32,019 nt of DNA from Nitrospinota bacterium (GTDB taxonomy: Bacteria > UBA8248): assembly GCA_026706735.1 (NCBI GenBank), contig JAPOYD010000132.1:4816-36834 (forward strand). Reading direction: 5' to 3'. Position 1 is the stretch's first letter. The number at the start of each line of letters is the position of its first letter. Made by a program: the position numbers and the translations under genes. This document shows positions 16,986 to 25,512 of this stretch, piece after piece. The notes beneath the pieces are model-generated. The model saw only the letters and a program-made list of their open reading frames with translations. It ran no database searches and had not been told where the DNA came from.

Positions 16986-17768
16986 TCAGCAGTTCTTCCA
17001 GACGGGTTTTCGTTTCTCCATGAACGCGTTTTTGCCCTCGCGGTAGTCTTCGGTCTTGTAGAAACGGTTCATGATGGGCCGGCACAGGCGATAGCCCTCG
17101 TACATCGACACGTTGGCGGCCACGGCGATCTCCTCCTTGGTGTGCTGCACCGTCATGGGTGAGCACTCGATGATCTGTTCGGCCATGGCGGTCGCGGTGT
17201 CGAGGAGTTCCCCGTTCTTGGCGATCTTCACCACGAGGCCCAGGCGGTAGGCTTCTTCCGCGTCGATGAGTTCGCCAGAGAACATGTACCATCTGGCGAG
17301 TCCCGGAATCGCCGCAGGCATGCGCATGGCCCCGCCGATGCTGATGATGCCGATCTTGGGCTGTGAATAACCGACCTTGGCGTCTTCCGATACCACGCGG
17401 ACGTCCGCGCCGAGGAACAGGCTCATCCCGCCGCCGATGGCGTAGCCCTGCGCCGCGCAGATGATGGGCTTCTTGATCCAGTCCAGGTCGCAGTAGAGGA
17501 CTCCCTTGGGTCGGACGGCGCCCAACTTGAGTTCATCTTCTTCCAGGTTCTGATCCCACCCGGAGCAAAATGATTTCCCCTCGCCCGCGAGGATCGCCAC
17601 CCACACCTCCTTGTCGTCGTTCACGTCCTCCCAGCACTGGAGAAGCTCCAGCGCCGTGGCGAAGCTCAGGGGATTCAGCTTGTCCGGCCGGTTCAGGGTG
17701 ACGTAGGCGATCTTGTTTTCCTTGCGGTATTTCACGGTCTTGAGTCCGAACTCTTGCGTCAGGTCCAT
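16986..17768 (-). CDS. Enoyl-CoA hydratase/isomerase family protein without the hydratase glutamates
   Basis: A 260-residue crotonase-fold protein with the oxyanion-hole blocks FCSGWDQN (67-74) and GYAIGGGMSLFLGADVR (108-124). Canonical hydratases have Glu after GGGC and in QPE; here these read S116 and K138 (QPKIG), so both catalytic acids are missing. It therefore more likely performs thioester chemistry of another kind, such as isomerisation, C-C cleavage or hydrolysis. GAGGAGAG about 9 bases before the ATG gives a good ribosome-binding site. The acyl-CoA synthetase gene lies 64 bases upstream on the same strand and probably supplies its CoA-thioester substrate. Confidence 0.9.
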   Translation of the reverse strand: MDLTQEFGLKTVKYRKENKIAYVTLNRPDKLNPLSFATALELLQCWEDVNDDKEVWVAILAGEGKSFCSGWDQNLEEDELKLGAVRPKGVLYCDLDWIKKPIICAAQGYAIGGGMSLFLGADVRVVSEDAKVGYSQPKIGIISIGGAMRMPAAIPGLARWYMFSGELIDAEEAYRLGLVVKIAKNGELLDTATAMAEQIIECSPMTVQHTKEEIAVAANVSMYEGYRLCRPIMNRFYKTEDYREGKNAFMEKRKPVWKNC

Positions 17769-17832
17769 TGGCGTCTCTCTCCTCTCAGAAAATGGTCGTC
17801 ACGTTAAATCGACGATGAAAGCGACCGGTTTT

Positions 17833-19416
17833 CTAATTCACCCGCCTCGCTCTTCCCTCCCAGTGTTTTTCGCGAATCTCGCGTCTTAAGACTTTCCCTT
17901 GCGCGTTCTTAGGAATTTCGCTCAGAAACTCGATGTGCCTGGGCTTCTTGAATCCGGCGACCTCTTGCTGCGTGAAGTCGATGAGGTCCGAAGGCTCGGG
18001 CGTTTCTCCGGGGCGCAGCACGACCATCGCCTTGACGGCCTCGCCCCACGTCTCGTCGGGCACGCCTATCACCAGCGCTTCCAGGACGGCGGGGTGGCGG
18101 CACAGGGCGCGTTCGACTTCCGAGGGATATACGTTGAACCCACCCGTGATGATCATCTCCTTCTTGCGATCGACGATGTAGAGATACCCCTCCTCATCCG
18201 CCACCGCGAGGTCCCCGGTGTGCACCCAGCCGTTCCGTATTGTCTCCGCCGTGGCCTCCGCGTTTTTCCAGTAGCTCGCCATGGCGTAGTCCCCCCGCAC
18301 GCAGATTTCCCCCATCTCGCCGGTGGCGACGGGGCGGTCGTCATCGTCCAGGAGTTCGAGTTCCACGCCCGCCGCGACCCTCCCGCACGAGGCGAGGCGC
18401 GCACGCTCCCCGGGTGTTCCGTCCACTACATGATCCCAGGGGTCGAGAATTGCGATGGGCTGGCGCGCTTCGGTCAGCCCGTATGTTTGCCGGAAGATGG
18501 GGCCGACCTGATCGATGGCGTGTTTCAGGTTTTCCTCCGAGATGGGCGCGGCTCCGTAGGTAATCGTGTGCAGGCTCGAGAGGTCGGCACTTGCGAGCTT
18601 CCCACTCTCGATGAGCCGCTGCACCATCGTGGAGACGAGGTAGGTGGTCGTGGCCCACTCTTTTTCCGCCGTTTCGAGAAACAGCTCCGGCTCGAAGGCG
18701 GGCATGATGACGTTCCGCGCGCCTCTTAAGAATGTGGGTTCGATGAAGTTGAAAGACGCATGGGTCATGGGACCCGCGTGGAGCATGGAATCCAGCGTGT
18801 TGAAACGATAGTCGAGGTTCCTGAAAAACTTCTCCAGCCACGCGACGTGCGTGCGGTGCGTGTTGACGACCGCCTTGGGCACGCCGGTCGTGCCCGAGGT
18901 GTAATGAAGATGGAAGAGGGAATCCGGCCCGAGGACGACGCCGGGCTCTCGGCTTGAGCTTTTTTGCAGCCATTCTTCGTATGCGATAGCGTCTTTGCTT
19001 TCCCACCCCACGGCGATGATGCAGCGCAGACCCGGACATTCGTTTTTGATGCCTTCGGCGTATTCCTTGTGGACCTCGTCCAGGAGGAGGAACGCGGATT
19101 CGGAGTCGTTCAGCATGTGGACGTGTTCTTTGAGGACGTTGCGCCCATGGAGATTGAGCGATGCCCCGCCCGCCATCGCGACGCCGAAGTTGATCTCGAT
19201 GATCTCGGTGCGGTTTCGCATCAGCTTGGCGACACGATCATCCGGCTCGAGGCCGAGCGCTAGGAGCGCGTTCGCGACCCGCTTGCTGCGGTCGTAGACG
19301 TCGAGAAAACGCAGGCGGCGTTCGCCGTCCACCACGGCTTCGCGCGGTCCATATCTCTTCGCCGCCCAGGCGATGTTCACGCCCGGGTGGATGGCTTGTT
19401 CGTTCTCTCGGCTCAT
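17833..19416 (-). CDS. AMP-dependent acyl-CoA synthetase/ligase
   Basis: A 527-residue ANL-superfamily enzyme that activates a carboxylic acid to its acyl-AMP and then CoA thioester. The motifs are in order: the phosphate-binding loop YTSGTTGVPK (172-181), YGLTE (312-316), GDLAVADEEGYLYIVDR (401-417), the hinge KKEMIITGGFNVYPSEVE (418-435) and the catalytic lysine K508 in PKNAQGK. The frame is open further upstream, but that extension overlaps the end of the neighbouring gene, so the ATG at 19416 (MSRENEQ) is chosen. No strong ribosome-binding site precedes it, which suggests coupling to the upstream gene 35 bases away. The acid substrate is not evident. Confidence 0.93.
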   Translation of the reverse strand: MSRENEQAIHPGVNIAWAAKRYGPREAVVDGERRLRFLDVYDRSKRVANALLALGLEPDDRVAKLMRNRTEIIEINFGVAMAGGASLNLHGRNVLKEHVHMLNDSESAFLLLDEVHKEYAEGIKNECPGLRCIIAVGWESKDAIAYEEWLQKSSSREPGVVLGPDSLFHLHYTSGTTGVPKAVVNTHRTHVAWLEKFFRNLDYRFNTLDSMLHAGPMTHASFNFIEPTFLRGARNVIMPAFEPELFLETAEKEWATTTYLVSTMVQRLIESGKLASADLSSLHTITYGAAPISEENLKHAIDQVGPIFRQTYGLTEARQPIAILDPWDHVVDGTPGERARLASCGRVAAGVELELLDDDDRPVATGEMGEICVRGDYAMASYWKNAEATAETIRNGWVHTGDLAVADEEGYLYIVDRKKEMIITGGFNVYPSEVERALCRHPAVLEALVIGVPDETWGEAVKAMVVLRPGETPEPSDLIDFTQQEVAGFKKPRHIEFLSEIPKNAQGKVLRREIREKHWEGRARRVN

Positions 19417-19451
19417 GGGTAGGGGATTATAGAGCCGTATGAGCCTGAATT

Positions 19452-20849
19452 CTATGCGAGAGCCGGATTTTTCGATGCGGCGAGCAGGGCGAGAACGGGC
19501 CGGACGTCCGCGCAATTCTCGAGTGAGGAGAGTTCCTCAAAGGCGCGCTCCACGTCTTCGGGTTCGAGCCTCACTGCGGCGGCCTCAGCGCAAGAGAAGA
19601 ATTTCTCCTTTCGTTCTTGTTCGGTCATGGCCCATTCGGAAGAACCCTTGATCCTGTCGTGCGTGACGTCGGCCTCTCTCCCGTCCTTGAGCTTGATATG
19701 GATGCGCACGGGCACGAGCAGCAGACTCCCTTCTTCCCAGATGTGGACCCTGGTTTTCCGTGCGAGCTCAATCACTTCCGCGCCTGAGACGATGAGGTCC
19801 GGTTCGAAGTGTGCGATGCGCGGCACTCCCTTCAAGAGGGAGAACGCCGTCGTCCACTGCGCGCTGAACTGCGCGTCCACCTGGGGGTTTTCCCTGATTT
19901 GAAACGGCTGTCCGATCATCGAGTGGCCGATGGGGGTGGCCCATACCTCCACGCTTTCGACGTCTTGCGCACCGAATGAGCCCAGTCGCTCACGTGCCTC
20001 CAGAGCCGCGCTGATGTGGGGATGGGATACCCGGCAGCTCGGGTAGGGTTTCATGCCGACACGGGTGACGTGAAAGGTTTCGCCCAGCTCTCTCGTGAGC
20101 GCGACGGGGTCGCCCTCGCCACCGCCGAAGAGCTCGATTACGCCGTCCGCTCCCTCGACGATGCGCCTGGGTCCCGTGGCGCCGGTTTGCGCCAAAACGG
20201 CCGAATGCACGCCCGCGCGTGCGCTGAAGGCGGGTTGCAGCCGCTTGGCGACCGTGCCGTCGAGTAGCGCCTGGCGGTTGCCGTGTGATTGCGCGTAGCC
20301 GAAGCCCGCCGCATTGGCAAGTCCCTCTTCATCGAGCCCCAAAGCCCGCGCAGCGGCCATGGAGGCCGAAACGGCGCCGAACACCGAGGTGGGCAGCCAG
20401 CCTGGATGAATGCTCTTATGCACGACGGCGTTCAGCCGCAATGTAACGTCCGCTGCCCCCGCAAGAGCGGCGATGACCTCACGGCCCGGCATAGTCCGGC
20501 CGCAGCTCTCGCCTGCGGCGAGAAGGGCGGGAAGAATCGTCACGAAGATGTGGTTCTGAGTGACGTCTTCGGTGTCGTCGAAATCGTTCGAGTGAATCAT
20601 AGCGGCGTTCAGCCATGCCGCCGTCGGCGCGGGCACTTTTCCGCCGAAAACGAGCACCGTGGCCTCGGGCGCGCCGCCCCAGCGTATGTGTCGCTCGATG
20701 ATCTCGGGGTTCAGGGGCGCAGCCGAGCCAGCCAGGGCGCAGGCGAGCGCATCGACGACGAGGTTTCTGGTCGCGCATACGGCATCTGCGGGCAGATCCT
20801 CGAAGCGGAGGTTCGCGTAATGCGCGATGATTTTCTGCATGGGATCCAT
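19452..20849 (-). CDS. MmgE/PrpD family protein
   Basis: A 465-residue member of the family that includes 2-methylcitrate dehydratase (PrpD), iminodisuccinate epimerase and cis-aconitate decarboxylase. Recognisable blocks are the start helices (VDALACALAG), the catalytic-region segment ANAAMIHSNDFDDT-like (WLNAAMIHSNDFDDT), HPGWLPTSVFGAVSA, the GNRQALLDGTVAKRLQPAFS block and KPYPSCRVSHPHISAA. Because prpB and prpC homologues are absent and CoA-activation genes surround it, a general hydratase/dehydratase role in acid degradation is more likely than the methylcitrate cycle. Two ATGs three codons apart (20849 and 20840) are possible starts; the first is chosen. Confidence 0.92.
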   Translation of the reverse strand: MDPMQKIIAHYANLRFEDLPADAVCATRNLVVDALACALAGSAAPLNPEIIERHIRWGGAPEATVLVFGGKVPAPTAAWLNAAMIHSNDFDDTEDVTQNHIFVTILPALLAAGESCGRTMPGREVIAALAGAADVTLRLNAVVHKSIHPGWLPTSVFGAVSASMAAARALGLDEEGLANAAGFGYAQSHGNRQALLDGTVAKRLQPAFSARAGVHSAVLAQTGATGPRRIVEGADGVIELFGGGEGDPVALTRELGETFHVTRVGMKPYPSCRVSHPHISAALEARERLGSFGAQDVESVEVWATPIGHSMIGQPFQIRENPQVDAQFSAQWTTAFSLLKGVPRIAHFEPDLIVSGAEVIELARKTRVHIWEEGSLLLVPVRIHIKLKDGREADVTHDRIKGSSEWAMTEQERKEKFFSCAEAAAVRLEPEDVERAFEELSSLENCADVRPVLALLAASKNPALA

Positions 20850-20894
20850 CTTCGTCTCCGTCTCACTGCCGCCTTGGGGGCGAGAGTAACGCTT

Positions 20895-21248
20895 TTATTC
20901 GCGGCCCGGCTGGAAGATGGCCACCAGCCTCACGTCTTCCTCACCCACGCAGTGATTGCAGTGGCGCGTGCCCTTGGGCATGAAGATGAATTGTCCGGGG
21001 CCGTAGTTGATCTCGCCGTCTTCCAAGTCGTACCTTCCCGTGCCGCTCACGCAGAATATGACCTCATCCTCCTCGTGGTGATGCCAGTCGTGCGTCTGCC
21101 CCGGCTGTATGAGCGAGTAGTAGACGGTGAGGTCGGTGCCCTCGCCCTCTTTGGATACGATGGCCTTATGGCTCGCGCCGCCCGCCATGCCTTCTGATTC
21201 ACGCTCATCGGGCCGGATGAGCCGGGCTTTTCTTTCTCTCGTCGTCAT
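20895..21248 (-). CDS. Small single-domain cupin protein
   Basis: A 117-residue protein that is essentially one cupin barrel. Motif 1 is HDWHHHEEDEVIFCVSG (53-69), with candidate metal ligands H56, H58 and E62, and motif 2 is PKGTRHCNH (91-99). GAGGAGA eight bases before the ATG at 21248 fixes the start, although the frame is open further upstream. It is the first gene of the minus-strand catabolic run and may be an isomerase, a dioxygenase-like enzyme or a ligand sensor; cupins of this size cannot be assigned from sequence alone. The spacer upstream is shared with a divergent secreted-protein gene. Confidence 0.88.
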   Translation of the reverse strand: MTTRERKARLIRPDERESEGMAGGASHKAIVSKEGEGTDLTVYYSLIQPGQTHDWHHHEEDEVIFCVSGTGRYDLEDGEINYGPGQFIFMPKGTRHCNHCVGEEDVRLVAIFQPGRE

Positions 21249-21422
21249 GTGAGTTTCTCCTCGGGAGTGTCGATAATGGTTGATTCTCGAAGCGCGTGCT
21301 TCGTACGCGTTTAAGTCGGGATGAAAATTCGCCGATATGGGAAGAATAATCCGCTTCCCGGAAATGTCAAAGCGCAACTGGCGGATCGTGCTTTCGGGTG
21401 CCCGGAGGCGTGGACACATCTC

Positions 21423-21452
21423 TTGAAGGCGGTGCGCGGCGGGTGCTACTCT
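21423..21452 (+). promoter_or_regulatory. Candidate promoter of the secreted-protein/BFN operon
   Basis: TTGAAG (21423-21428), then 18 bases, then TACTCT (21447-21452) preceded by TG, an extended -10 feature. It lies about 70 bases before the start of the first gene of this plus-strand group. Confidence 0.35.
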
Positions 21453-21520
21453 TACGGGTGACCAGCCTTCCGGGGTCTGGCCGGCCGCCGGGTTTCATAC
21501 CGATGCCGAGGGTGATTTCC

Positions 21521-21964
21521 ATGATAATGCGTTTCGGGCGAATCTGTGTTCTTGTTTTCCTGGCGATGACGCTCCTGGGAGCCGGAAGCGTATTCGCGGC
21601 TTCGGCGGATTCGGACGGCCCCGTCGAGAAAAGGCCCGAGGGTTTCGATACGCCCGAACTCAGCCGGTCTCGTTTTCTCGGATGGGTCCGGCGGGACCTC
21701 AGCAGGCGCATCCCCGGAGAGGAGACCCTGATCAAGCAATATCTCGATGAGTGGGAATTCCAGTTCGAAACACTCACCATCAACAACAGGATTTTCGCGA
21801 TCAACATCGACGTGGACAACAAGTATCCATACGACATCACGCTGCTCGATGTCGATTGCGACGGAATCTACGAGACCAAGGTGGAGGAAAAACCGGGTCA
21901 GCAGCGTGTGGACATGGCGATTCCCGAATGTGTGTTCCAGATTTCGGCGGAATCTGCGCGCTGA
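21521..21964 (+). CDS. Small secreted protein with a DxDxDG calcium-loop-like motif
   Basis: A 147-residue protein starting MIMRFGRICVLVFLAM, with a clear Sec signal peptide likely cleaved after VFA (about residue 26). GAGGGTG six bases upstream supports this start; an in-frame ATG two codons later is also possible. The mature part is acidic. Near the C-terminus it has DVDCDGIYE, which resembles the DxDxDG loop of EF-hand or thrombospondin-type calcium sites, within a strand-rich segment (NNRIFAINIDVDNKYPYDI). No family was recognised. The BFN-PDZ gene follows after 52 bases and is also exported, so the two may act together in the envelope. Confidence 0.75.
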   Translation: MIMRFGRICVLVFLAMTLLGAGSVFAASADSDGPVEKRPEGFDTPELSRSRFLGWVRRDLSRRIPGEETLIKQYLDEWEFQFETLTINNRIFAINIDVDNKYPYDITLLDVDCDGIYETKVEEKPGQQRVDMAIPECVFQISAESAR

Positions 21965-22016
21965 GAGAGACCTTCTGATTTCATGGGCGTGGACGAAATG
22001 ATCAGGAATCGAAGTC

Positions 22017-22811
22017 ATGCGGTTTAAAAGGGTGTTTTCCGGCTTTCTTTTCGTTCTTGTCGCTTTCATCGCTCATGCGCACTCGGTGAACGCGGAGGCG
22101 GCTCTCTCCGCGCTTCGCAGGGTCGAGGTGAAGGACATCCTTGTCGATCAGAGGAACGACCAGCCCGTCTTGTTGCTGCAGGAGAAAAAGGGGGGAAAGC
22201 TGCTGCCCATCTGGATCGGCCCGGCGGAGGCGCGCGCGATTTTCATGGAGCTTGAGAAAGCTGTGCCGCATCGGCCGATGACGCACGACTTGATGCGCAA
22301 TTTGCTGAAAACCCTCCAGGCGGAAGTTCTCCGGGTGGTCATCACGGAGGTGAAAGGGGGCACATATTTCGCCTTCATCGATATGAAGGCCGGGGACAGG
22401 CGTATTTCGATCGACAGCCGCCCCTCGGACGCCGTCGCGTTGGCGTTGCGGATGAAATCGCCGATATACGTGAAGCCTGTCGTGATGGAACACGGCTTCC
22501 ATATGAAGCGCGATTATAAGCACCCCGAAAAGCTGGGGCTCGTTCTCCAGAAGCTCACGCCGGCATTGGCGCGCTTCTTTGGTGGGGGAGAGGCGAGCGG
22601 GCTATTGGTTTCCTCGGTTCGGGAGGGCGCTCCGGCGGCGCGCGCGGGCATTCGTCGGGGAGACATCATATTCGAGGCAGGGGGAAAGAAGATTGAGACG
22701 GTGGATTTTTTCGAAAAAATTTTTCTGGAGAATCCACTGGAGATAGAGGTTTCCATACGCAGGGGTCCGGGTGGGAAAAAATGGCGCCTGAAGTTGGAAG
22801 AGGAGAAATAG
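22017..22811 (+). CDS. Exported bifunctional-nuclease-domain (BFN/DUF151) protein with C-terminal PDZ
   Basis: A 264-residue protein. A signal peptide (KRVFSGFLFVLVAFIAHAHS) probably ends near residue 26. The BFN domain spans about 38-157, with its family blocks PIWIGPAEARAIFMELE (64-80), RPMTHDLMRNLLKTL (86-100) and SRPSDAVALALRMKSPIYV (134-152). A PDZ domain follows (about 172-262), with GLLVSSVREGAPAARAGIRR carrying the usual GxPAxxAGI core. BFN domains are known from cytoplasmic and plant nucleases; export together with a PDZ is uncommon in my experience and may mean an envelope scaffold or protease-linked role. AGGA ten bases upstream supports the ATG. The nicotinamidase gene starts five bases after its stop. 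Confidence 0.9.
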   Translation: MRFKRVFSGFLFVLVAFIAHAHSVNAEAALSALRRVEVKDILVDQRNDQPVLLLQEKKGGKLLPIWIGPAEARAIFMELEKAVPHRPMTHDLMRNLLKTLQAEVLRVVITEVKGGTYFAFIDMKAGDRRISIDSRPSDAVALALRMKSPIYVKPVVMEHGFHMKRDYKHPEKLGLVLQKLTPALARFFGGGEASGLLVSSVREGAPAARAGIRRGDIIFEAGGKKIETVDFFEKIFLENPLEIEVSIRRGPGGKKWRLKLEEEK

Positions 22812-22815
22812 GGCG

Positions 22816-23397
22816 ATGGCTGAATACTCACCAAGTGCGCAAGACGGCCTCATTGTCGTCGATCTGCAAGTGGATTTTTGTCCGGGCGGGGCACTCGCCG
22901 TTACCGAGGGAGACGAGATCGTCTCGCCGGTGAACGGGCTTCTGGAAATTCCGGGCTGGATGAAGGTGGCGACGCGCGACTGGCATCCCGCCGACCATAT
23001 GTCGTTTCAGGCGCAGGGCGGAATCTGGCCCGTTCACTGCGTGGCCGAGACTGCGGGCGCCGCATTTCATCCGCGCATGAACGCCTCGGATGTGGAGATG
23101 GTGGTATCGAAAGCCACGACCCGCGACGCCGAGGCGTATTCGGGGTTCGACGGCACCACGCTCGCTGATGACCTGAGAGCAGCAGGGATAGGACGTCTTT
23201 TCGTTTGCGGTCTGGCGACGGATTATTGCGTGAAGGCCACGGCGCTCGACGCCAGGCGTGAGGGGTTCGAGGTCGTCGTCATGGAAGACGCTATTCGCGC
23301 CGTGAACGTCGAGCCCGATGATGGTAAAAACGCCATCGAGGAGATGCGCGTGGCGGGCTGCGCCTTCGCTCTCTCCTCGGATATCCGCTCGGTATAA
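22816..23397 (+). CDS. pncA: Nicotinamidase (isochorismatase family)
   Basis: A 193-residue amidase of NAD salvage that converts nicotinamide to nicotinate. The catalytic triad is visible as D16 (VVDLQVDF), K99 (VVSKATT) and C138 (GLATDYCVKATALDA). The metal site is D55, H57 and H61 in TRDWHPADH. The loop GGIWPVHC (68-75) is typical of PncA rather than other isochorismatase-like hydrolases. It starts five bases after the BFN-PDZ gene and lies 21 bases before thrB, so the group is probably one transcript. There is no signal peptide, so it acts in the cytoplasm. Confidence 0.94.
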   Translation: MAEYSPSAQDGLIVVDLQVDFCPGGALAVTEGDEIVSPVNGLLEIPGWMKVATRDWHPADHMSFQAQGGIWPVHCVAETAGAAFHPRMNASDVEMVVSKATTRDAEAYSGFDGTTLADDLRAAGIGRLFVCGLATDYCVKATALDARREGFEVVVMEDAIRAVNVEPDDGKNAIEEMRVAGCAFALSSDIRSV

Positions 23398-23418
23398 GCT
23401 CGTTTCGAGGAGATCCTC

Positions 23419-24375
23419 TTGGTTTTGGTGCGCGTGCAGGTTCCGGCGAGTACGACGAATCTGGGTCCTGGTTTCGATGCCCTGGGCGTTGCGCTCCGGA
23501 TTTATAACCGTATAGAACTCGACAGCCTCCCCTGGGGCGTTGCGCTCGAAGTCGAAGGAGAGGGCCGCGACGTCATCCCCAAGGATGAATCGAACGTCTG
23601 TGTGCAGGCCGTAAAGCGCGTGTACGATCGGGTCGGCCGGCCCTTCAGCGGTTTGTGGATGAAGCAGCGCAACCACATTCCGCTGGCGCGCGGGCTGGGG
23701 AGCAGTTCGGCCGCCATCGTGGGCGGAATCGTGGGGGCGAACATTCTGCTTGGCAGCCCGTTGGGCATGGACGAACTCGTGCAAATCGCCGTGGAGATGG
23801 AAGGGCACCCCGACAACGTCGTTCCCGCGCTGATAGGGGGTTTCTGCATCTCGGCGACCGCCACGGACGGAAAGACCATCTACACGCGCATGCCCGTGGT
23901 GGAGGATTACCGCTGGGTCATCGTAATCCCCGACTTCGAAGTGAGCACGCATGCGGCGAGACAAAAACTGCCTGGGGAGGTTTCCCTGAGCGACGCGATC
24001 TTCAACGTCCAGAGGGTCGGTGCGCTCATGGCGGCGTTCGCCACCGGACGCGACGAGTTGTTCCGCGAAGCCATGCAGGACAGGCTGCATCAGCCCTATC
24101 GGGCGGAGTTGATGGGTCCTCTCGATGAAGTCTTTGAAGCCGCTTATGAAGCCGGCGCGCTGGGGGCGTGTATCAGCGGTGCGGGGCCTTGCATCCTTGC
24201 AATCTGCCGGGGCCATCCCGGCAGGGTGGGCAACGCAATGCGTGAGGTGTACCAGTCACGTGGCATCGGATGCCGGATGCACGTGCTCAGAATCGACCCG
24301 CGTGGCGCGCATGAAATCGACGCGAGCGCCGTTTTCGGGCTGGAGTCCTCCTCGCTAGCCGTAACCTCAGCCTGA
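23419..24375 (+). CDS. thrB: Homoserine kinase (GHMP kinase family)
   Basis: A 318-residue GHMP kinase that phosphorylates L-homoserine in threonine biosynthesis. The N-terminus VPASTTNLGPGFDALGVAL is diagnostic of ThrB. The ATP-binding loop is PLARGLGSSSAA (88-99), and the C-terminal GACISGAGPCILAI block is motif 3. The start is a TTG at 23419, six bases after GAGGAG; a GTG three codons on would be too far from that site. The frame ends in TGA at 24375, nine bases into the convergent DedA gene, within the palindrome CCTCAGCCTGAGG. No other threonine genes are nearby. Confidence 0.94.
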   Translation: MVLVRVQVPASTTNLGPGFDALGVALRIYNRIELDSLPWGVALEVEGEGRDVIPKDESNVCVQAVKRVYDRVGRPFSGLWMKQRNHIPLARGLGSSSAAIVGGIVGANILLGSPLGMDELVQIAVEMEGHPDNVVPALIGGFCISATATDGKTIYTRMPVVEDYRWVIVIPDFEVSTHAARQKLPGEVSLSDAIFNVQRVGALMAAFATGRDELFREAMQDRLHQPYRAELMGPLDEVFEAAYEAGALGACISGAGPCILAICRGHPGRVGNAMREVYQSRGIGCRMHVLRIDPRGAHEIDASAVFGLESSSLAVTSA

Positions 24376-24987
24376 GGCGGGGCGGGAGTCTTTCGACCGC
24401 CACTTGCGCCACAGATATTTACCCCCCACCCAGACGGCCACCACTCCTAAGGCGAGGATGAAGACGGCCTTGCCCGTTCCGACCATCCTGCGAAACTCGT
24501 CGATGTGATCCCCGAAATACCAGGCCGCCGCGAGCAGCAGCGGCACGCTCAGGAGCGCCGCGGCGAAATCCATACTGAAGAATATGCGAAGCGGAAGACG
24601 GGTGATCCCCGCCGCGAGAAACAGCGGCGCACGCAAACCGGCGACGAACCGCCCGAAGAAGATGGCCTTTCTCCCGTGACGATCGAAGAAACTATGCACT
24701 TTCTCCATGCGCTCGTTCGTTATGACGGAGCGAAGCAGGCGGAACTCGAGCGCCTTGGGCCCCATCCAGTAGCCGAAGCCATAGATCATCAGGTCGCCGA
24801 GCATGATGCCGAGTAGGTTCACGGTGAGCGCGGGCCAGAAGGACATGGTGCCCAGGTGTACGAGATAGCCCGAAGTGATGATGGGGATGTCTTCGGGCAC
24901 AGGGAGACCCAGGCCGCAAAGCAAAAGGACGAAAAATACCCCGCCATAGGCGAATTCCACCAGATATTCCTGGAGAAACTCGTACAT
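24367..24987 (-). CDS. DedA/SNARE-associated family membrane protein
   Basis: A 206-residue polytopic membrane protein. The family blocks are present: CGLGLPVPEDIPIITSGYLV (24-43), with the conserved acidic residue in PxPED, and FFGRFVAGLRAPLFLAAGI (about 110-128), the G-x3-R motif. DedA proteins are implicated in undecaprenyl-phosphate and phospholipid flipping and envelope homeostasis. GGAG eight bases before the ATG supports the start. The C-terminus is short and basic (KYLWRKWRSK), so cytoplasmic. Its 3' end overlaps the homoserine kinase gene tail to tail. Confidence 0.92.
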   Translation of the reverse strand: MYEFLQEYLVEFAYGGVFFVLLLCGLGLPVPEDIPIITSGYLVHLGTMSFWPALTVNLLGIMLGDLMIYGFGYWMGPKALEFRLLRSVITNERMEKVHSFFDRHGRKAIFFGRFVAGLRAPLFLAAGITRLPLRIFFSMDFAAALLSVPLLLAAAWYFGDHIDEFRRMVGTGKAVFILALGVVAVWVGGKYLWRKWRSKDSRPASG

Positions 24988-25077
24988 CTCGATACTCCAG
25001 CTACACGGTAGGGCTATTGCTCCGAGGCGCGCGTACGGCGTATTTCAAGGTTGGCGAAATGTCCGCGCGCATCAAAC

Positions 25078-25512
25078 TTATCTGGGGCCGACGCACTCCA
25101 GCATGTTTCCGTCCGGGTCCTGAAAGAAGATGATGAACCGGCCCGGCACGACCTCAGTGATCTCGCCCATCATCTTCACGCCCGCCGCCGCTAAGGCGTC
25201 GTGCGCTTCTTGCACGCTCTCGACGGTGAACGTCAGATAGCGGAATCCAGTCGAGGCGTCCACGATTCCGCCGCCCGCGGGAGGGTCGGAATCCGCCTGG
25301 ACGACCTTGAGTTGCACCTCGCCGGCCTGGAATGCTTTGAACTCGAACCTGCCCGATGCGCAGCCGGCCCGAGAGGCCTTATCCGACGTAATCTCCACTT
25401 CGCGCACGATCGGAAGACCCAGTACGCCGCCGTAGAATTTCTCGGCCACGTCCAAGTCCTTCACCACGATGCCGATGTCGATGGAATCTTTCGCCATATT
25501 GATCAGAGACAT
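25078..25512 (-). CDS. VOC/glyoxalase-superfamily protein
   Basis: A 144-residue protein with two beta-alpha-beta-beta-beta units of the vicinal oxygen chelate fold. The first unit has IDIGIVVKDLDVAEKFYGGV (11-30), and the second ends in FIIFFQDPDGNMLECVG, the standard last strand with Glu as possible metal ligand. Canonical His ligands are not obvious at the start of unit 1, so this could be an isomerase, a lyase or a binding protein. AGGAG eight bases before the ATG fixes the start. The gene stands alone between DedA and the divergent SDR cluster. Confidence 0.87.
   Translation of the reverse strand: MSLINMAKDSIDIGIVVKDLDVAEKFYGGVLGLPIVREVEITSDKASRAGCASGRFEFKAFQAGEVQLKVVQADSDPPAGGGIVDASTGFRYLTFTVESVQEAHDALAAAGVKMMGEITEVVPGRFIIFFQDPDGNMLECVGPR

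Noticed and set aside
24365-24377. Palindrome CCTCAGCCTGAGG at the thrB/DedA junction as a terminator
   Set aside because: The stem is only 6 pairs with a single-base loop and no T-run; it also encodes both gene ends.
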